The notes under the pieces are model-generated. The model made no database searches, had not been told where the DNA came from, and was given only the letters and a program-made list of their open reading frames with translations. 64,000 bases of DNA from Escarpia spicata (Eukaryota > Annelida > Polychaeta > Sabellida > Siboglinidae): the NCBI GenBank assembly GCA_963995525.1, contig OZ023217.1:19436770-19500769 (forward strand), read 5' to 3'. Shown piece after piece: positions 20,358-31,174 of this stretch. Every line of letters starts with the position of its first letter. Position 1 is the stretch's first letter. The translations under genes and the position numbers were made by a program.

Positions 20358-22430
20358 TGTAGTGTCCCATACTGACTATCATGGACAGTAACTGGAACGG
20401 AGGCAAAGCTGATAATACCCAGGATGCAACGAATTTAGAATGTGACGGAGCGAGAGTGTACGTGCCATGTGAGCACGATACCGGAGTAGAATAAAGATGA
20501 TTATCTAGCAGAATATTGTAGATGTTCACAATGTCAAGTAGTGCAAAGAAGGGAGACGTAACAAAGGCGACAAAGGAAAACAACCTACGCTGGAAACTAC
20601 AAATACCAAAACGCGTATTTGAATGGTAGACTTTGAATTTCAAACAGACGATAAAGCAGCCGTGGTGAACTCGAATAAATCTGACGTAAGTATCAACAAG
20701 TTTGCATGAACAATGGAGGCGTTGCTGCCATATCCAATGTTTGATTATGACACTGATCAAGCAAATGCTGGTCCAAAATGGGAGAAATGGGTCAATCGCC
20801 TAGATAACTTGTTCGTTGGTCTGAATATCACTGACAACGCTTGTAAACGTGCATTGCTGCTGCACTACGCTGGGGAACGTGTCCATGACATATTTGATAC
20901 CAAGAAGTTGCAACGTGACGCAGACTTGTCTGACACATATAATGTCATGAAGATGATCCTCAACACGTACTTCTTACCGAAATCAAATGTTCAAATGGAG
21001 ATCTACAACTTCAGAAGCTGTTGCCAACAAGAAGGACAATCTTTAGATGAATATATTTCAACGAGTTGCGCCAGTTATCCAAAAACTGCAATTTTAATGA
21101 CGTAAATGCAGAGATCTTATCACAGTTGATACAACATTGTCAATCAAACCAACTGCAGAGACGGGCACTTTGAGAACCGGAAATATCGCTGTTGGACATA
21201 TTGACAATGGGTAGAAGCCTAGAAATGGCTGACAAGCAGGCTGCGACAATCGAAAATTTAAAGCAAGTGATGTTCATGCCATACGGCACAAACCACTATG
21301 TGGCGAACATCGATCACAGAAACGAGATGGGAATCGATGTGATGGGCGTGCACAATACACAAATTATCGCTCACGACAACACGAGGAGAAAAGTCAGTCG
21401 GAATTCAGTAATCAGTTGCAACATAAACACACTAACAGTAGAACAAGAGTGGGAACACGCAGAAAGTGTGGAGGCCATTTTCTACACGCAGAAACGTGCC
21501 CGGCGATGGGGAAAAGTTCAACTACTGCCACAAACAAAACCATTTTGCCAAAGTATGCAGACAGACAAAATACGCTACAGTACATGAAGTTACTACTTGT
21601 GCACCGGTTTGCCACAAGAGTTCACAACATGCAGACTCATCTGAAACAAGCGATGACAACTACAGTAACTGCTACATTGTGAGAGGCAAAACCAAAATCG
21701 CCTGTAATGAAAGTCAAAATTAATGATGTTGATATAAAAATCTTGACTGACACCAGTGCTTCAGTGAATGGCTACTAAACTCACCGCAAAGCATATCTAC
21801 TTGCCAACATCTACTGCTATGCGAGTAAAACATGCAACTCAGGTCATGAGTCACACTGTGGCAGACTCAGATGAAATATTGTTGACTTTAAAACACATGG
21901 GCTGCACACACATAGACAATCGATGCAGTGATGTCGTGCATGAAGTTAGTGTCAGCTCAATGGAGCTTGCCACCGCCGAGTGTAGCTGAGAAGAATGTCA
22001 TCAGCGATATGTCAGGCTACTTACTGAGGAAATATCCTGTAGAAAGTTGTACAAAATTTTCTCAGAAATGTGTCTTGCCATGTCAACGAGGTGATGTGCA
22101 ATATGAAGTCTTGAGACAGAAGGCATACCGGCCTGAAGGTACTCTAATATATGCAACCTCTTTCGTTGTTGAGTTTGTTAGCAGCCTAGAAACCGTATTC
22201 ATGTCAACATTCGAATGCGTCCTGCATACGCAAGGACTCTTTGTCAAACTGGGTAACCAGGCAGATGATTTTATTGTTGTCGTCCACTGTGGGCAGCCAG
22301 CATGTGCCAAGAGCTCTCTTAATGGCTAGACTATACATGAAGTTCCGAGTCATGCATGCATTAAAAGTATATCAAATACTGTGTCACAAAGCTGTGCTAA
22401 AGGTGTTCGAAGAAATAGGAAAGTTCTGAA
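20358..22430 (+). mobile_element. Second Ty3/Gypsy-like element (gag to protease), truncated
   Basis: TGTAGTGTCCCATACTGAC at 20358 is a TG-starting LTR-like edge that cuts the P-element transposase. Capsid follows at 20713-21105 (MEALLPYPMFDYDTDQANAG, WVNRLDNLFVGL). A CCHC region follows at 21460-21560, split over two frames (CGGHFLHAETCPA, NYCHKQNHFAKVCR). A protease start VKINDVDIKILTDTSAS follows near 21712-21760, where the expected DTGAS is DTSAS. Downstream frames to 22330 are not identifiable; no RT or 3' LTR was found. The 3' LTR border of the 5' copy is not resolved. Confidence 0.8.
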
Positions 22431-23369
22431 GCTCAGCCACGTCTAAACATTGCATGTTGCACACTAGAAATATGTTATATTATAATTATATATAATAAAA
22501 ATTTCTGAATAATGTGCTGCTAACTAGTTATAACTAGTACAATATAACATGCAATGAATCATCAGTTGCATTGTCATTGTTTGCATGCACAGTATACATG
22601 ATATGTCTATGCTGTATATTATTTATATGTCATATTGTCTAGTGCACCATCCTGGGTAATACCTAAATAAATATATACATATTTATACTGTCATGGTTGT
22701 CATCATTAGAATGTGTGGCAACTGGCAACTGCCATTCATTAATGGTTTATTCAGCTAGTCACAAGAGGGCGCCTCTGAAATTCAATTACCATTGAAACAA
22801 TAAGAAGCAAACTAATGTACTCTGTAAACATATAAGACTAGATCAGGGACAATTTCATTTAGTTTTCTCACATAATGTTTGAGTGGACTTGGGCCTTTCT
22901 GCAAACTGTACATTCATATTTAACAGTATATTATATAATAAAAAGGTGGGGTATAATTATTGTTTGAAATCATGAAATGTCAAAACTAGGATAATAAAAT
23001 GATAAATGTACTTACCCTACAACCGGGCAATACCAGAAACAAACTTGACTTGTGGAGTGAAGGGTACAGTGACCTTCAGTTTATATCATCTTCAGACGGA
23101 CATAACTGTTCAGTTAGGTCACTTGTTATGTATCCAATGTTGAGCCTGTATATATCCAATGTTGAGCCAGAAATATGAATATATTTATGAGTTCAGTTCT
23201 TTGTAGAAAATCTTCTCATACATGAGATTATGCATAACTTTTACTCATTGATGTTGCACTATTTAACGCCACTCCGAGACATAATTATAACTATGACTCA
23301 ACCGATGAGTGTAATCACTCATAAGTGAGTCATATTCATATGACTCAACTGTTGTGTGCAGTCAGAGCT
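22431..23369. other. AT-rich non-coding region with three AP-1-type sites
   Basis: No gene seen. Perfect TGASTCA heptamers lie at 23294-23300, 23326-23332 and 23341-23347. The stretch around 22470-22560 is very AT-rich and contains the palindromic ACTAGTTATAACTAGT. Confidence 0.55.
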
Positions 23370-23636
23370 CTAACAGGAGACTTCACAGTATGAAGTCTGC
23401 TTGGGGTAATCCTTCCGTGGACCCCCGCAACGTTCCCCTATCCACCAACATTCCAACACTTCCACTGGTCTTTCGCTCACAAACATTTCCTCTTTGACGC
23501 AACCCGCGCAATTGATTCTACAAGTATGATACTGAACTCTGTCACATTTTATTGTCACAACATTGTTCTGCTTGATGCCAACTACACGTGTGACTTGATG
23601 AGTTGTCAGATTCTGGCCTCTTGCTCGTTGGGGTCT
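23370..23636 (-). CDS. Candidate terminal exon of a Cys-rich protein (partial, unrecognised)
   Basis: On the minus strand a TTTATTTTCCAG acceptor precedes an 88-codon open stretch that ends in TAA. It has eight cysteines, including CDRVQYHTCRINCAGC, ECWWIGERCGG and YCEVSC. The spacing suggests an extracellular, disulphide-bonded domain. No upstream exon can be paired because the DNA on that side is transposon-derived. It could also be a stray exon fragment carried by an element. Confidence 0.35.
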   Translation of the reverse strand, partial: RPQRARGQNLTTHQVTRVVGIKQNNVVTIKCDRVQYHTCRINCAGCVKEEMFVSERPVEVLECWWIGERCGGPRKDYPKQTSYCEVSC

Positions 23637-23704
23637 CTGGAAAATAAACACAATTCAATACATACAATATGGAAACATAAGTTCTGTACATTATTCACTT
23701 TCTA

Positions 23705-23935
23705 AACAAGTTCTGCTTTGGAAACCCGAGGCGTCTCGAAAAAGAGGTCGCCTGAACATGACCCTGAGAGAAACCATTGAAACGGACACCAACCTCAGTG
23801 GGACTGGTCTGGCTGCCAAAATTTCAGACTCAAAACAGTGGAAACAACTTATTGTGACACCACATTACGTGGATGACATATATATATATATATATGTATG
23901 TAAGTAAGTAAGTAGGTAAGTAAGCAGGCCCTTAG
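23705..23935 (+). mobile_element. LINE 3'-end fragment with tetranucleotide tail
   Basis: The frame gives RKRGRLNMTLRETIETDTNL and ISDSKQWKQL, the conserved extreme C-terminus of many LINE reverse transcriptases (KRGRPxxxWR...W). It is followed by a TA run and (GTAA)n-like sequence to about 23925, as expected for a LINE 3' tail. Strongly 5'-truncated. Confidence 0.75.
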
Positions 23936-24095
23936 CCAGAAATAATTTTTTGCCAGTCTTGAATTAGACAAAAGTGTGCGTCTTAGTGCATGATCGGCTT
24001 CCGAGGAAACCATTTATGTCAATCACAGCCATTATTAGCCAGTTTAGTTTTTTCAATGACAAACCAGTGTCATTTTAGCTATTTATTTAATTAAT

Positions 24096-24370
24096 ACTAA
24101 TAATAATGACAAACTTCTATAGCGCCTTAATCCCCAGGAATCTGAGCTCAGAGGTGCAACATACAAGAATCATTGGGCAAAATCGTTAACAGGGACAAAC
24201 AAGAGTCGTCATTAGAGCAAGGGACTGCCGAAGGTTAGGGTGGGAATGCAATTTCAAATAAATAAGTCTTTTGTTTTTTACGGAAGGTATTTATATAGTC
24301 TCAGATGATTTTAAAGCGAATGGGAGTTGATTCCAGATTTTGGGTGCAGCTACAGAAAAAGCAAGTTGCC
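24096..24370 (+). repeat. Dispersed repeat copy 1 (AATAATAATGA...TAGCGCC family)
   Basis: It begins AATAATAATGACAAACTTCT, then TAGCGCC, and ends with a GGGAGTTGATTCCA block followed by a TGGG and AAAAGCAAG region. The same order of blocks at similar spacing occurs at 59470-59745. The copies are strongly diverged. It is probably a SINE or the 3' part of a LINE common in this genome; no coding sequence. Confidence 0.6.
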
Positions 24371-24469
24371 GATATTAAGCTTGATACTGATCCATTTGAT
24401 TTGTTTCACTACCAGTTGTGCCAATGGTACCAATGATGTGGGCCTGTAGACTTGGAATTATTATATTAT

Positions 24470-25190
24470 ACTGTTTGCAGATGATGTGAATATATTTTGT
24501 GCCGGTAACAATTTATAAGAACTATGAGACATATGTTAAACACGGAACTTTCCAAATTGTGGATATGGTTTGTGTATATAAATTATCACTGAACTTGCCA
24601 AAAACCAGTTATTCAGGAACCGTCCACCAGATGTTGACATTAATCTGTGCATAAACAACGACCGAATTTCGAGAGTACGTGTAAAAAATGTCAGGGAATA
24701 TTCATTGATGAAGATCTGAATTGGAAACATCATATTAATACGGTTAGAACAAAACTGTTGAAAATTGCAGCGATAATTTACAAAGCAAGTTGTGAAAATT
24801 TAAATTAATCATGATAGAATGGACATATTGTCTTTATTGAATTGTTCTGTTATTAACTATTGTAGCGAATTATGGGGTAACACCTATGCTACAAACATTA
24901 AGTGTATTACAATACTACAAAAATGAGTAGATATTGTGTTATGTCATACATATTATGATAACTATATACTGGTTGGGGTGAACCTTGTCCCTAGGCCAGG
25001 GCTAGGTCTAGGGGCTAGAGTAGATAAGTAGCACACGTCTGTTCATCCCCTTTCCATCTACTTTGTCTCTGTATTGTTTTTTTAATATGTTTTACATGTT
25101 GTAAATTGTTTTGTATTATGCAATGATTGAATTTGTGCCGTTCGGTTGTTGGAAATAAATTACTGACTGATTGATTGAGTCAGAGTGCAT
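24470..25190 (+). mobile_element. Jockey/CR1-like LINE, RT C-terminal half and 3' tail
   Basis: Split over several frames the DNA gives LFADDVNIFCAGNN (the FADD catalytic site), LGIFIDEDLNWKHHIN-like sequence (GIFIDEDLNWKHHINTVRTK) and INYCSELWG. This is the palm, thumb and post-thumb of a Jockey-like reverse transcriptase. The 3' end reads TTGGAAATAAATTACTGACT then TGATTGATTGA, a typical LINE poly-adenylation and microsatellite tail. 5'-truncated and full of indels. Confidence 0.83.
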
Positions 25191-25556
25191 TTGCATGATT
25201 TCATTCGCAGAGCTCCGAGGGCGAGACTGAGTCCGAGAGCCACTGGCTCTGCGTGTCGTTGTAATTCTGACCAACTTAACCTATTTGTTATGAATTGTCA
25301 CAATGAACTCACACGCAAATAATATGTACTATTCGTATGCAATCATTGTTGGTTCTCTTGTTATTACCTTCACTTGCGGTTAACTATAATTCTGACATAT
25401 TTAAAGCTGGCGATACTAGCGAAATCTCTCACTTTCCCGGTGATTGTGGACGATGTTATTCAAATAGCCTGGCTACGCGAATAAGGCAAGTGCTTATTCG
25501 CGCAGAGACTTTAGCTATACGGTTGGCATAAATGTAATGGTATACCTTACCTTACC
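25191..25556. other. Short non-coding stretch between two LINEs
   Basis: The only frame (25337-25531) has a hydrophobic start (MQSLLVLLLLPSLA) like a signal peptide, but no continuation, splice partner or family match. I see no other feature. Confidence 0.35.
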
Positions 25557-25559
25557 TTA

Positions 25560-26655
25560 GGATACCTTAGGACTGTTCTGATCGCATGATCGTCTCGGTT
25601 CCTCAATAATCAGATCTTCTTCTTCGGGGTCTAGTATTAAGAGTTTGTGTTTTCCGGTTCCAATGTTTAATGTTAGTGGGGCTTCATAGTCGTATAATAT
25701 CTCCTGGGTTGACCAGAATTTATCAAGGCGGTTTTTAAATGAGTTTATTGATTTTGCTTGTATTACTGAATTAGGTAAACTGTTCCATGGTTCAACCACT
25801 CTAAGCGGGAATGCATTTTTTCTTATGTTTAGTTTTGCTCTTTGGTTGAACAGTTTAAGGGAGTATCCTCTGTTACTGGATCGTGATGCCACATCCTCCC
25901 ACTTAGGAAGGTTTGGTGCAGATTTGTTGTCATATATGTTATGCATTATTTTATACACTTCAATCATATCTCCTCTTAACCTACGATATGTTAATGTGGG
26001 TAACTTAAGTAATTTTAGTCTTTCAATATATGATAAGTCCCTCCTACCAGGTAGGCTATTTTATGTTTCGTCTTAAATGGATACCATACTGCTATTGCAT
26101 AATCTAGGTGGGATCTAACCATAGTCTTGTATAGTGGCAAGAAAGTGTATGTATCTAAGAACTGAAAAGTTCTTCTGATTACTTTTGTCATTCTGGTTGC
26201 TTTATTAACCACTTGGTTGATGTGATCATCAAAAGAAAGTTTTGAATCAATAATTACTCCTAAATCTTGTTGTTTGTCTGTGGTGACAAGAGCATGTTAG
26301 ACATTATTTGTTGCCATAAAATATTTACTTTCACCAATATTATTTTTCCCAATTTCCATGTGTACACATTTATCAGGATGGAACTTTAACAACCACTTGT
26401 CGCTCCATTGTTCTAGTATGCTTAAATCATGTTGAAGTACACCCTGATCATCTATATATGTTATTGTTCTAAATATCTTTATGTAATAAGCAAATAGAAA
26501 TGTATTTGAATTTGTTAGGTCTGGGAGGTCATTAATATATAGAACAAAAAGTAAGGGTCCTAGAACGGAACCATGGGGTATCCCTGATACTACCTCTTTC
26601 CAGCTAGACTCATCTTCATTTACTGAAACTTTTTGTTTTCTATCTGTGATGACTC
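25560..26655 (-). mobile_element. CR1-like LINE, reverse transcriptase, catalytic site mutated
   Basis: Read on the minus strand: SWKEVVSGIPHGSVLGPLLF, YINDLPDLTNSN, LSILEQWSDKWLLKFHPDKC, DLGVIIDSKLSFDDHINQ, FLPLYKTMVRSHLDYAIAVW, then RGYSLKLFNQRAKLNIRKNA and VVEPWNSLPNSVI. This is the full CR1 RT palm-to-C-terminus order. The catalytic FADD is FAYY here (TAT TAC at about 26485-26490), so both aspartates are replaced. Further stops and frameshifts are present. 5'-truncated at about 26655, where BEL/Pao sequence of the same orientation begins. Confidence 0.9.
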
Positions 26656-26759
26656 TTTACGTATAACTAAATTACATAACTACAATAATATACAATGTCG
26701 TTACCTAGTTATACATGTCATAACAAATACACAAATCTGACAGCAAAGGTGGGGGAACC

Positions 26760-29700
26760 GACCACACCGCAGGTGGAGGAAACCCACCTGTATCAGGGTT
26801 ATCTGAACTGATGCAGCTCTGTGGATCTTATATGGGATGAGTCATAATATGAGTCAGACACTCTGAAGGTGAATGTGTCCGTTGCTATTTCCCAGCACAT
26901 CCCTAGACTCCGTTGCACAGGTGAGGTTTCTCCACAGAGCTCCATGTCTTTTATGCTCTTAGCATAGTCCTCAGGGAGAAACGCTTTCATTACGGTTGGG
27001 CTGTTTGAAGCGATGTTGTGTAGCAGCAAGTTTTACTCTTTTAGTGATGCTTGAGTCCTCTGCAGGATGTCGATAGCCTCCGTGTCGGGAGGCAGAGACA
27101 TGAGCCCATCGTCAACATAGAAGTGTCTCTCTACGAATTATCTGGTGTCGGTACCGTACTCATGCTCGCCTTCCTATGTAGCTCTTCTGAGCTGGTAGAT
27201 GGCGATGGCAGGCGAGGGGCTGTTGCCGAAGATATTAACCTTCATTCGGTACTCGATGATGTCCTTTGACAAGTCGTTGTATCTGTACCATAGGAAACTG
27301 AGGACGTGGAAACAGTGAAACATTTGTTGAATGTCCGCAGTGAATGCCACTAGATCTTTTCTGAAGCGAATCAGAATACTGATATAGAGGTCTTAGCCTG
27401 TGAGAAGCACGTTGCTGTGCATTAGAATAAAATGTCACCCCATTTGGCCAGGTTTTCGTGGATGATAGACCCCGAAGGTTGGCAGGTACCAGCACTCAAA
27501 GTTCTCTTTTAGCGGAGGAGCTGGTTCGGCGTGGTCATTCGCGAAGATCTTTCCCATGAAAGTAACGAATTGCTTTTTCATCTCTTGTTTTCTGCTTAGG
27601 GTGCGACGCAGAGAGGTGAGACGAGTGGACGCTTCTTCACGCTTGTTAGGGAGATGTTTTCTGGGCATTCTGAATGGGAGAGGAGCAATTCAGTTGTGTG
27701 CTTCATCTCTGTAGACCTCCTTATCCATAGTCTTTAGAAAGACTGTGTCCTCGATGGGTGGAGAGAGTTTGTTATCGTCTTCAGTCCTGTTTAACACTGT
27801 GTGTTCGTGGTTGTGCTCTGTAGCTCTCTCTGGGTTGGCTTCGAATGAGTTGGAGAGAGAGACCATCTCGTAGCTCCTCGCCGTAGCTCACTTTCTCTTT
27901 CAGCTGCATGAAACTCTCACATGGAGTGAGGTAGGAGAGGCGTCCATTCTCCAACACATTTGTTTTGAAGATGCTCACACTTGGCTTATGTATATTTCCT
28001 AGACAGACTTCACCCACCAGGACCCAACCCAAGTCCAGTCTCTGAGCAAAAGGAGCATCATGTGGTCCGTTGATCTGATGTCTCGCTTTATGCACTCTAA
28101 TGATGTCTCGATCTCCCCAGTAAGAGAAGGATTTGGGCGTTTGAGTCGAGCTTGTGTGGCACCGTTTTCAGATGAGGGTAGTAAAGAGCTGCCTCTGGCG
28201 TTGGTATTTCAGACCTGTTGTGGAATATTTCATTACATTCAATAAGCGGTTATAGAGCGAGGTTGACCCCTCCATTCACTGACTCAATCTGGAAGCCGTC
28301 TGCTTTTCTCCCTGATACATTGACAAGTCCAGTACAAGTTCTTAGTGAATAAGGGGGTGGGTGGCTCCGAACATCAAATAGCTCAAAGAAGTCCAACCTA
28401 GATAACGAACGGTTGCTCTGGTCGTCGAGTATGACGTACATCTTGACAGCTTTTTCTTGAACGTTTTTTTGCCCCTGTAAGTATACTCTGATTAGACGTA
28501 TCTTCGAGCAAGACTCAGTTGCCAGGTCTTTCCACAAACCTTAGTACATTCGGAGGTAAGTTTGTGGGTGGTCTTCTTCTCCCTCCCTCCCTTCCAATCT
28601 CTGAAGCGGGAGGAAGAAACCTTGGATGTCTGCAGGGGGACTGGACCAGGGTGCACGGCTGTGTTGTGGCGATTACGTTCACACTCGTTACACTTTAATG
28701 TCATCATACAGTCCTTGGCTAAATGAGAAATTGATGCGCACCATTTGTAGCAAATTCCTTTCTCTCCGAGAAAGGCCTTTCTTTCTTCGAGGGGTTTAGC
28801 TCTGAAAATCCGAGTGGATATGGTTTGTTGTGGATGGGGCAGTTCTTTCCTGGCCTGTCATTCTGCCCTGTGAAGGTGTCTACACTGAGGCCAGCAGTCG
28901 TGGAGCTATCTGTTTTGTGGACAGGTATGGTGGTTCTCACATACGTGTTTTTGTTGATGGGTTTCTCTCCTTTCACTGGAGCGATGGCGCTGCCGGAGAG
29001 AGAGAAACTTGGGTCATTTCTGGCGCGGACTTCGTGGTAGATGAACTCCGTGAAGAAGGGAAATGGAGGGAAGCAGGCGTTAATTGTGCTCGTCTTTGAA
29101 CCTGCGGCCGTGGTATATACATTTCTCCTGTAGACCACACGGACGTTTCTCAACTATTGGGCCGATGCCGCGGGCTGTATCCAGATATCTTAACCCGAGT
29201 AAGTATCCATCTTCTTTTGCAGATTGGAGCTCCATTAAAAGGTCCCCGTGCTCTCTCAATTTGACACAGCCTTCGTTGTAGATCTTGGGGAAGCTATCCA
29301 GTTTCTTAGAGTGCATCTTTGATGATTTCCGGAGAGGCGTAACGCTCGTTTAGTTTGGTCCATACTTTTTGAGAGCTACGCCGGGGTCGTTGATATGTGC
29401 CGAATGCAGCCTCTTCACGTGATTAGCCGATACATTTCCCAACCACTTGGTCAGCAGATCCAGCTCCTCATTAGGTGTAATGTCCAGATCTCTGATCGTG
29501 TTGGTGAATGGAGGCTGCCACGCTCTAAAGCTTCCAGGCCGGTCGTCAAACTGTGTGAGTCCTGTCTTCACAAGCTCGTGACGTTCTATGTACTTGGCGA
29601 AGTCTCATTGCAGGTATCTGGCTTGTGTTACCTCGGGCTGTTTTGTGTGGTGGGTTGTACGACTGAGCCGTTGGGTTCAAAGACTGGCCGTGTGCGTCGG

Positions 29701-30000
29701 TGTCTGACCAGTACTCTTTGTCTCTTTGGGATTCCTGACAGCATGAGAAATTGTCTGCCTGTGGAGTGATGAGTACGTGACACCCAACGGATCATTGTCA
29801 TAGTCACTTGTGCATTCAACTTTATTGTAAGGCACTTCGCGGAGTCCTCCCTCTGCCGCTGCCTCTAATGCCTCGACTCGCCCTACAGCAGCATATGTTT
29901 CCCTTTGTTGCCAACAGGGCATCCAACTCGGCCCTCTTCATTTTAGGTCCATTTCTTTAACTGCGCGCCGCTTCAGCCTTGGCGCGGGCCCTGGTTATGA
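26760..30000 (-). mobile_element. BEL/Pao LTR retrotransposon, minus strand, degenerate and truncated
   Basis: Reading right to left: a gag N-terminus with Ala/Glu-rich helices (GRVEALEAAAEGGL, 29840-29890); gag core at 29350-29571 (TQFDDRPGSFRAWQPPF, LDLLTKWLGNVSANHVKR, HINDPGVAL); FPKIYNEG at 29280; zinc-knuckle region at 28660-28850 (CPIHNKPYPL, CNECERNRHNTAVHPGP); protease with VILDDQSNRSLSR near 28400-28440; then ARHQINGPHDAPFAQRLDLG and GWVLVGEV; RT start at 27435-27668 (ANDHAEPAPP, WYLPTFGVYHPRKPG); and a late RT piece at 26799-27029 (VQRSLGMCWEIATDTFTF). Many stops. Integrase and LTRs were not found; the 3' side is cut near the LINE. Confidence 0.88.
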
Positions 30001-31174
30001 TACTGACCATTGTCGAAGAACGGGCGCTCCTGGAGCCGGCGGATCCTGTCTCGGAAACGTTGTCGGCAGCACCTTGCATTGCATTTTACTATACTGTCTT
30101 TATTGGACGAGTGAAAAGCTATGCTTTTGCTGGATAACACGTGTAACAGCAGTAGCTGTTGATATGTCACAGGCTACAACTTTAGTCCAACTCAAGGCTA
30201 TGCACGCTGTCGACATCTTTTCGAGGCGGCGACCTCGTCTTCCTGGTAAATTTGTTGAGGATTTTCGTTTTGCTTCATTTAAGACACCCAATCATGAGGC
30301 CACAGGTGATTGTTTGTAGCCATGCATACTATAATACTACAATTTGTAGCGTAAGATGCGTGGATCATGATACATTCATTGTAGGGTAGAATTATCATTT
30401 GTTCGCCCTCGCGACTCGGTTGCTGTGGACCCCACTTGTCCATGATGGTTGCATTGCTACGTAAACGTTGTAGTTTTACAAACGGCCGGCTGTCTTAATT
30501 TTGCATATGCTTAGATGCTAATACATAGTCGTTTGTCTTGCTAGGCTGATTAATTTAGTAGCGATTTATTAGGCACAGTCAGCTTGCTGTTGGCAGAGTC
30601 AAGTCTACCCTCAACGTAGCGGTCGCCTGAGTATCTCCATCCCATCGAAACGTATACAAGGCTGCAGTCAGGATTCGCTCTTCGGGCGCGCTCAGACGCA
30701 ACGTAAAGTCAACTACGCCGCGGGGGTTTGTGTCGCTCCCTGGCGAGCTGACGTTCAACTACGTCAAGCAACGACAAGCAGTGTGACATCCATTACACAT
30801 TGCATGGTGTTTAGTTAAGGGATTGTTCGAAATTATTGAAATATCACAACTGTTAACGTAACATGCATCAATGATACTTAGAAAGTCGTCCTTTTTATGC
30901 TGATTTAAAGGTCAATGTTTCGTGAGCTGTTTCTCGCATGAGTGACAGCATCAGTCTTAGAGACAATAGCATAAATGTGTATTGTAACGAATGTCACCAA
31001 TGTGCAATGTTCAGTAACGAGTATTTATTATTCGTCGATATCGAGTCACAGTTTAAGTAACGTTACATGTTTGTGACTATATGTCTATGGTAAATGTTCA
31101 CCATTCACAGATTCACACACTGTGAATCCAGTATTTTGATGTAAGTTGTACCAATCCTTGGTTCCCCAATTGCC
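30001..31174. other. Region between two head-to-head BEL/Pao copies; may hold an LTR
   Basis: No gene is supported. A GC-rich block at 30590-30760 begins TGTTGGCAGAGTCAAGTC and includes TTCGGGCGCGCTCAGACGCA. It could be the start of the plus-strand BEL LTR running to about 31170, but there is no second copy to prove it. A short frame at 30161-30319 ends in a donor-like ACAGGTGATT and is unidentified. Confidence 0.35.
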
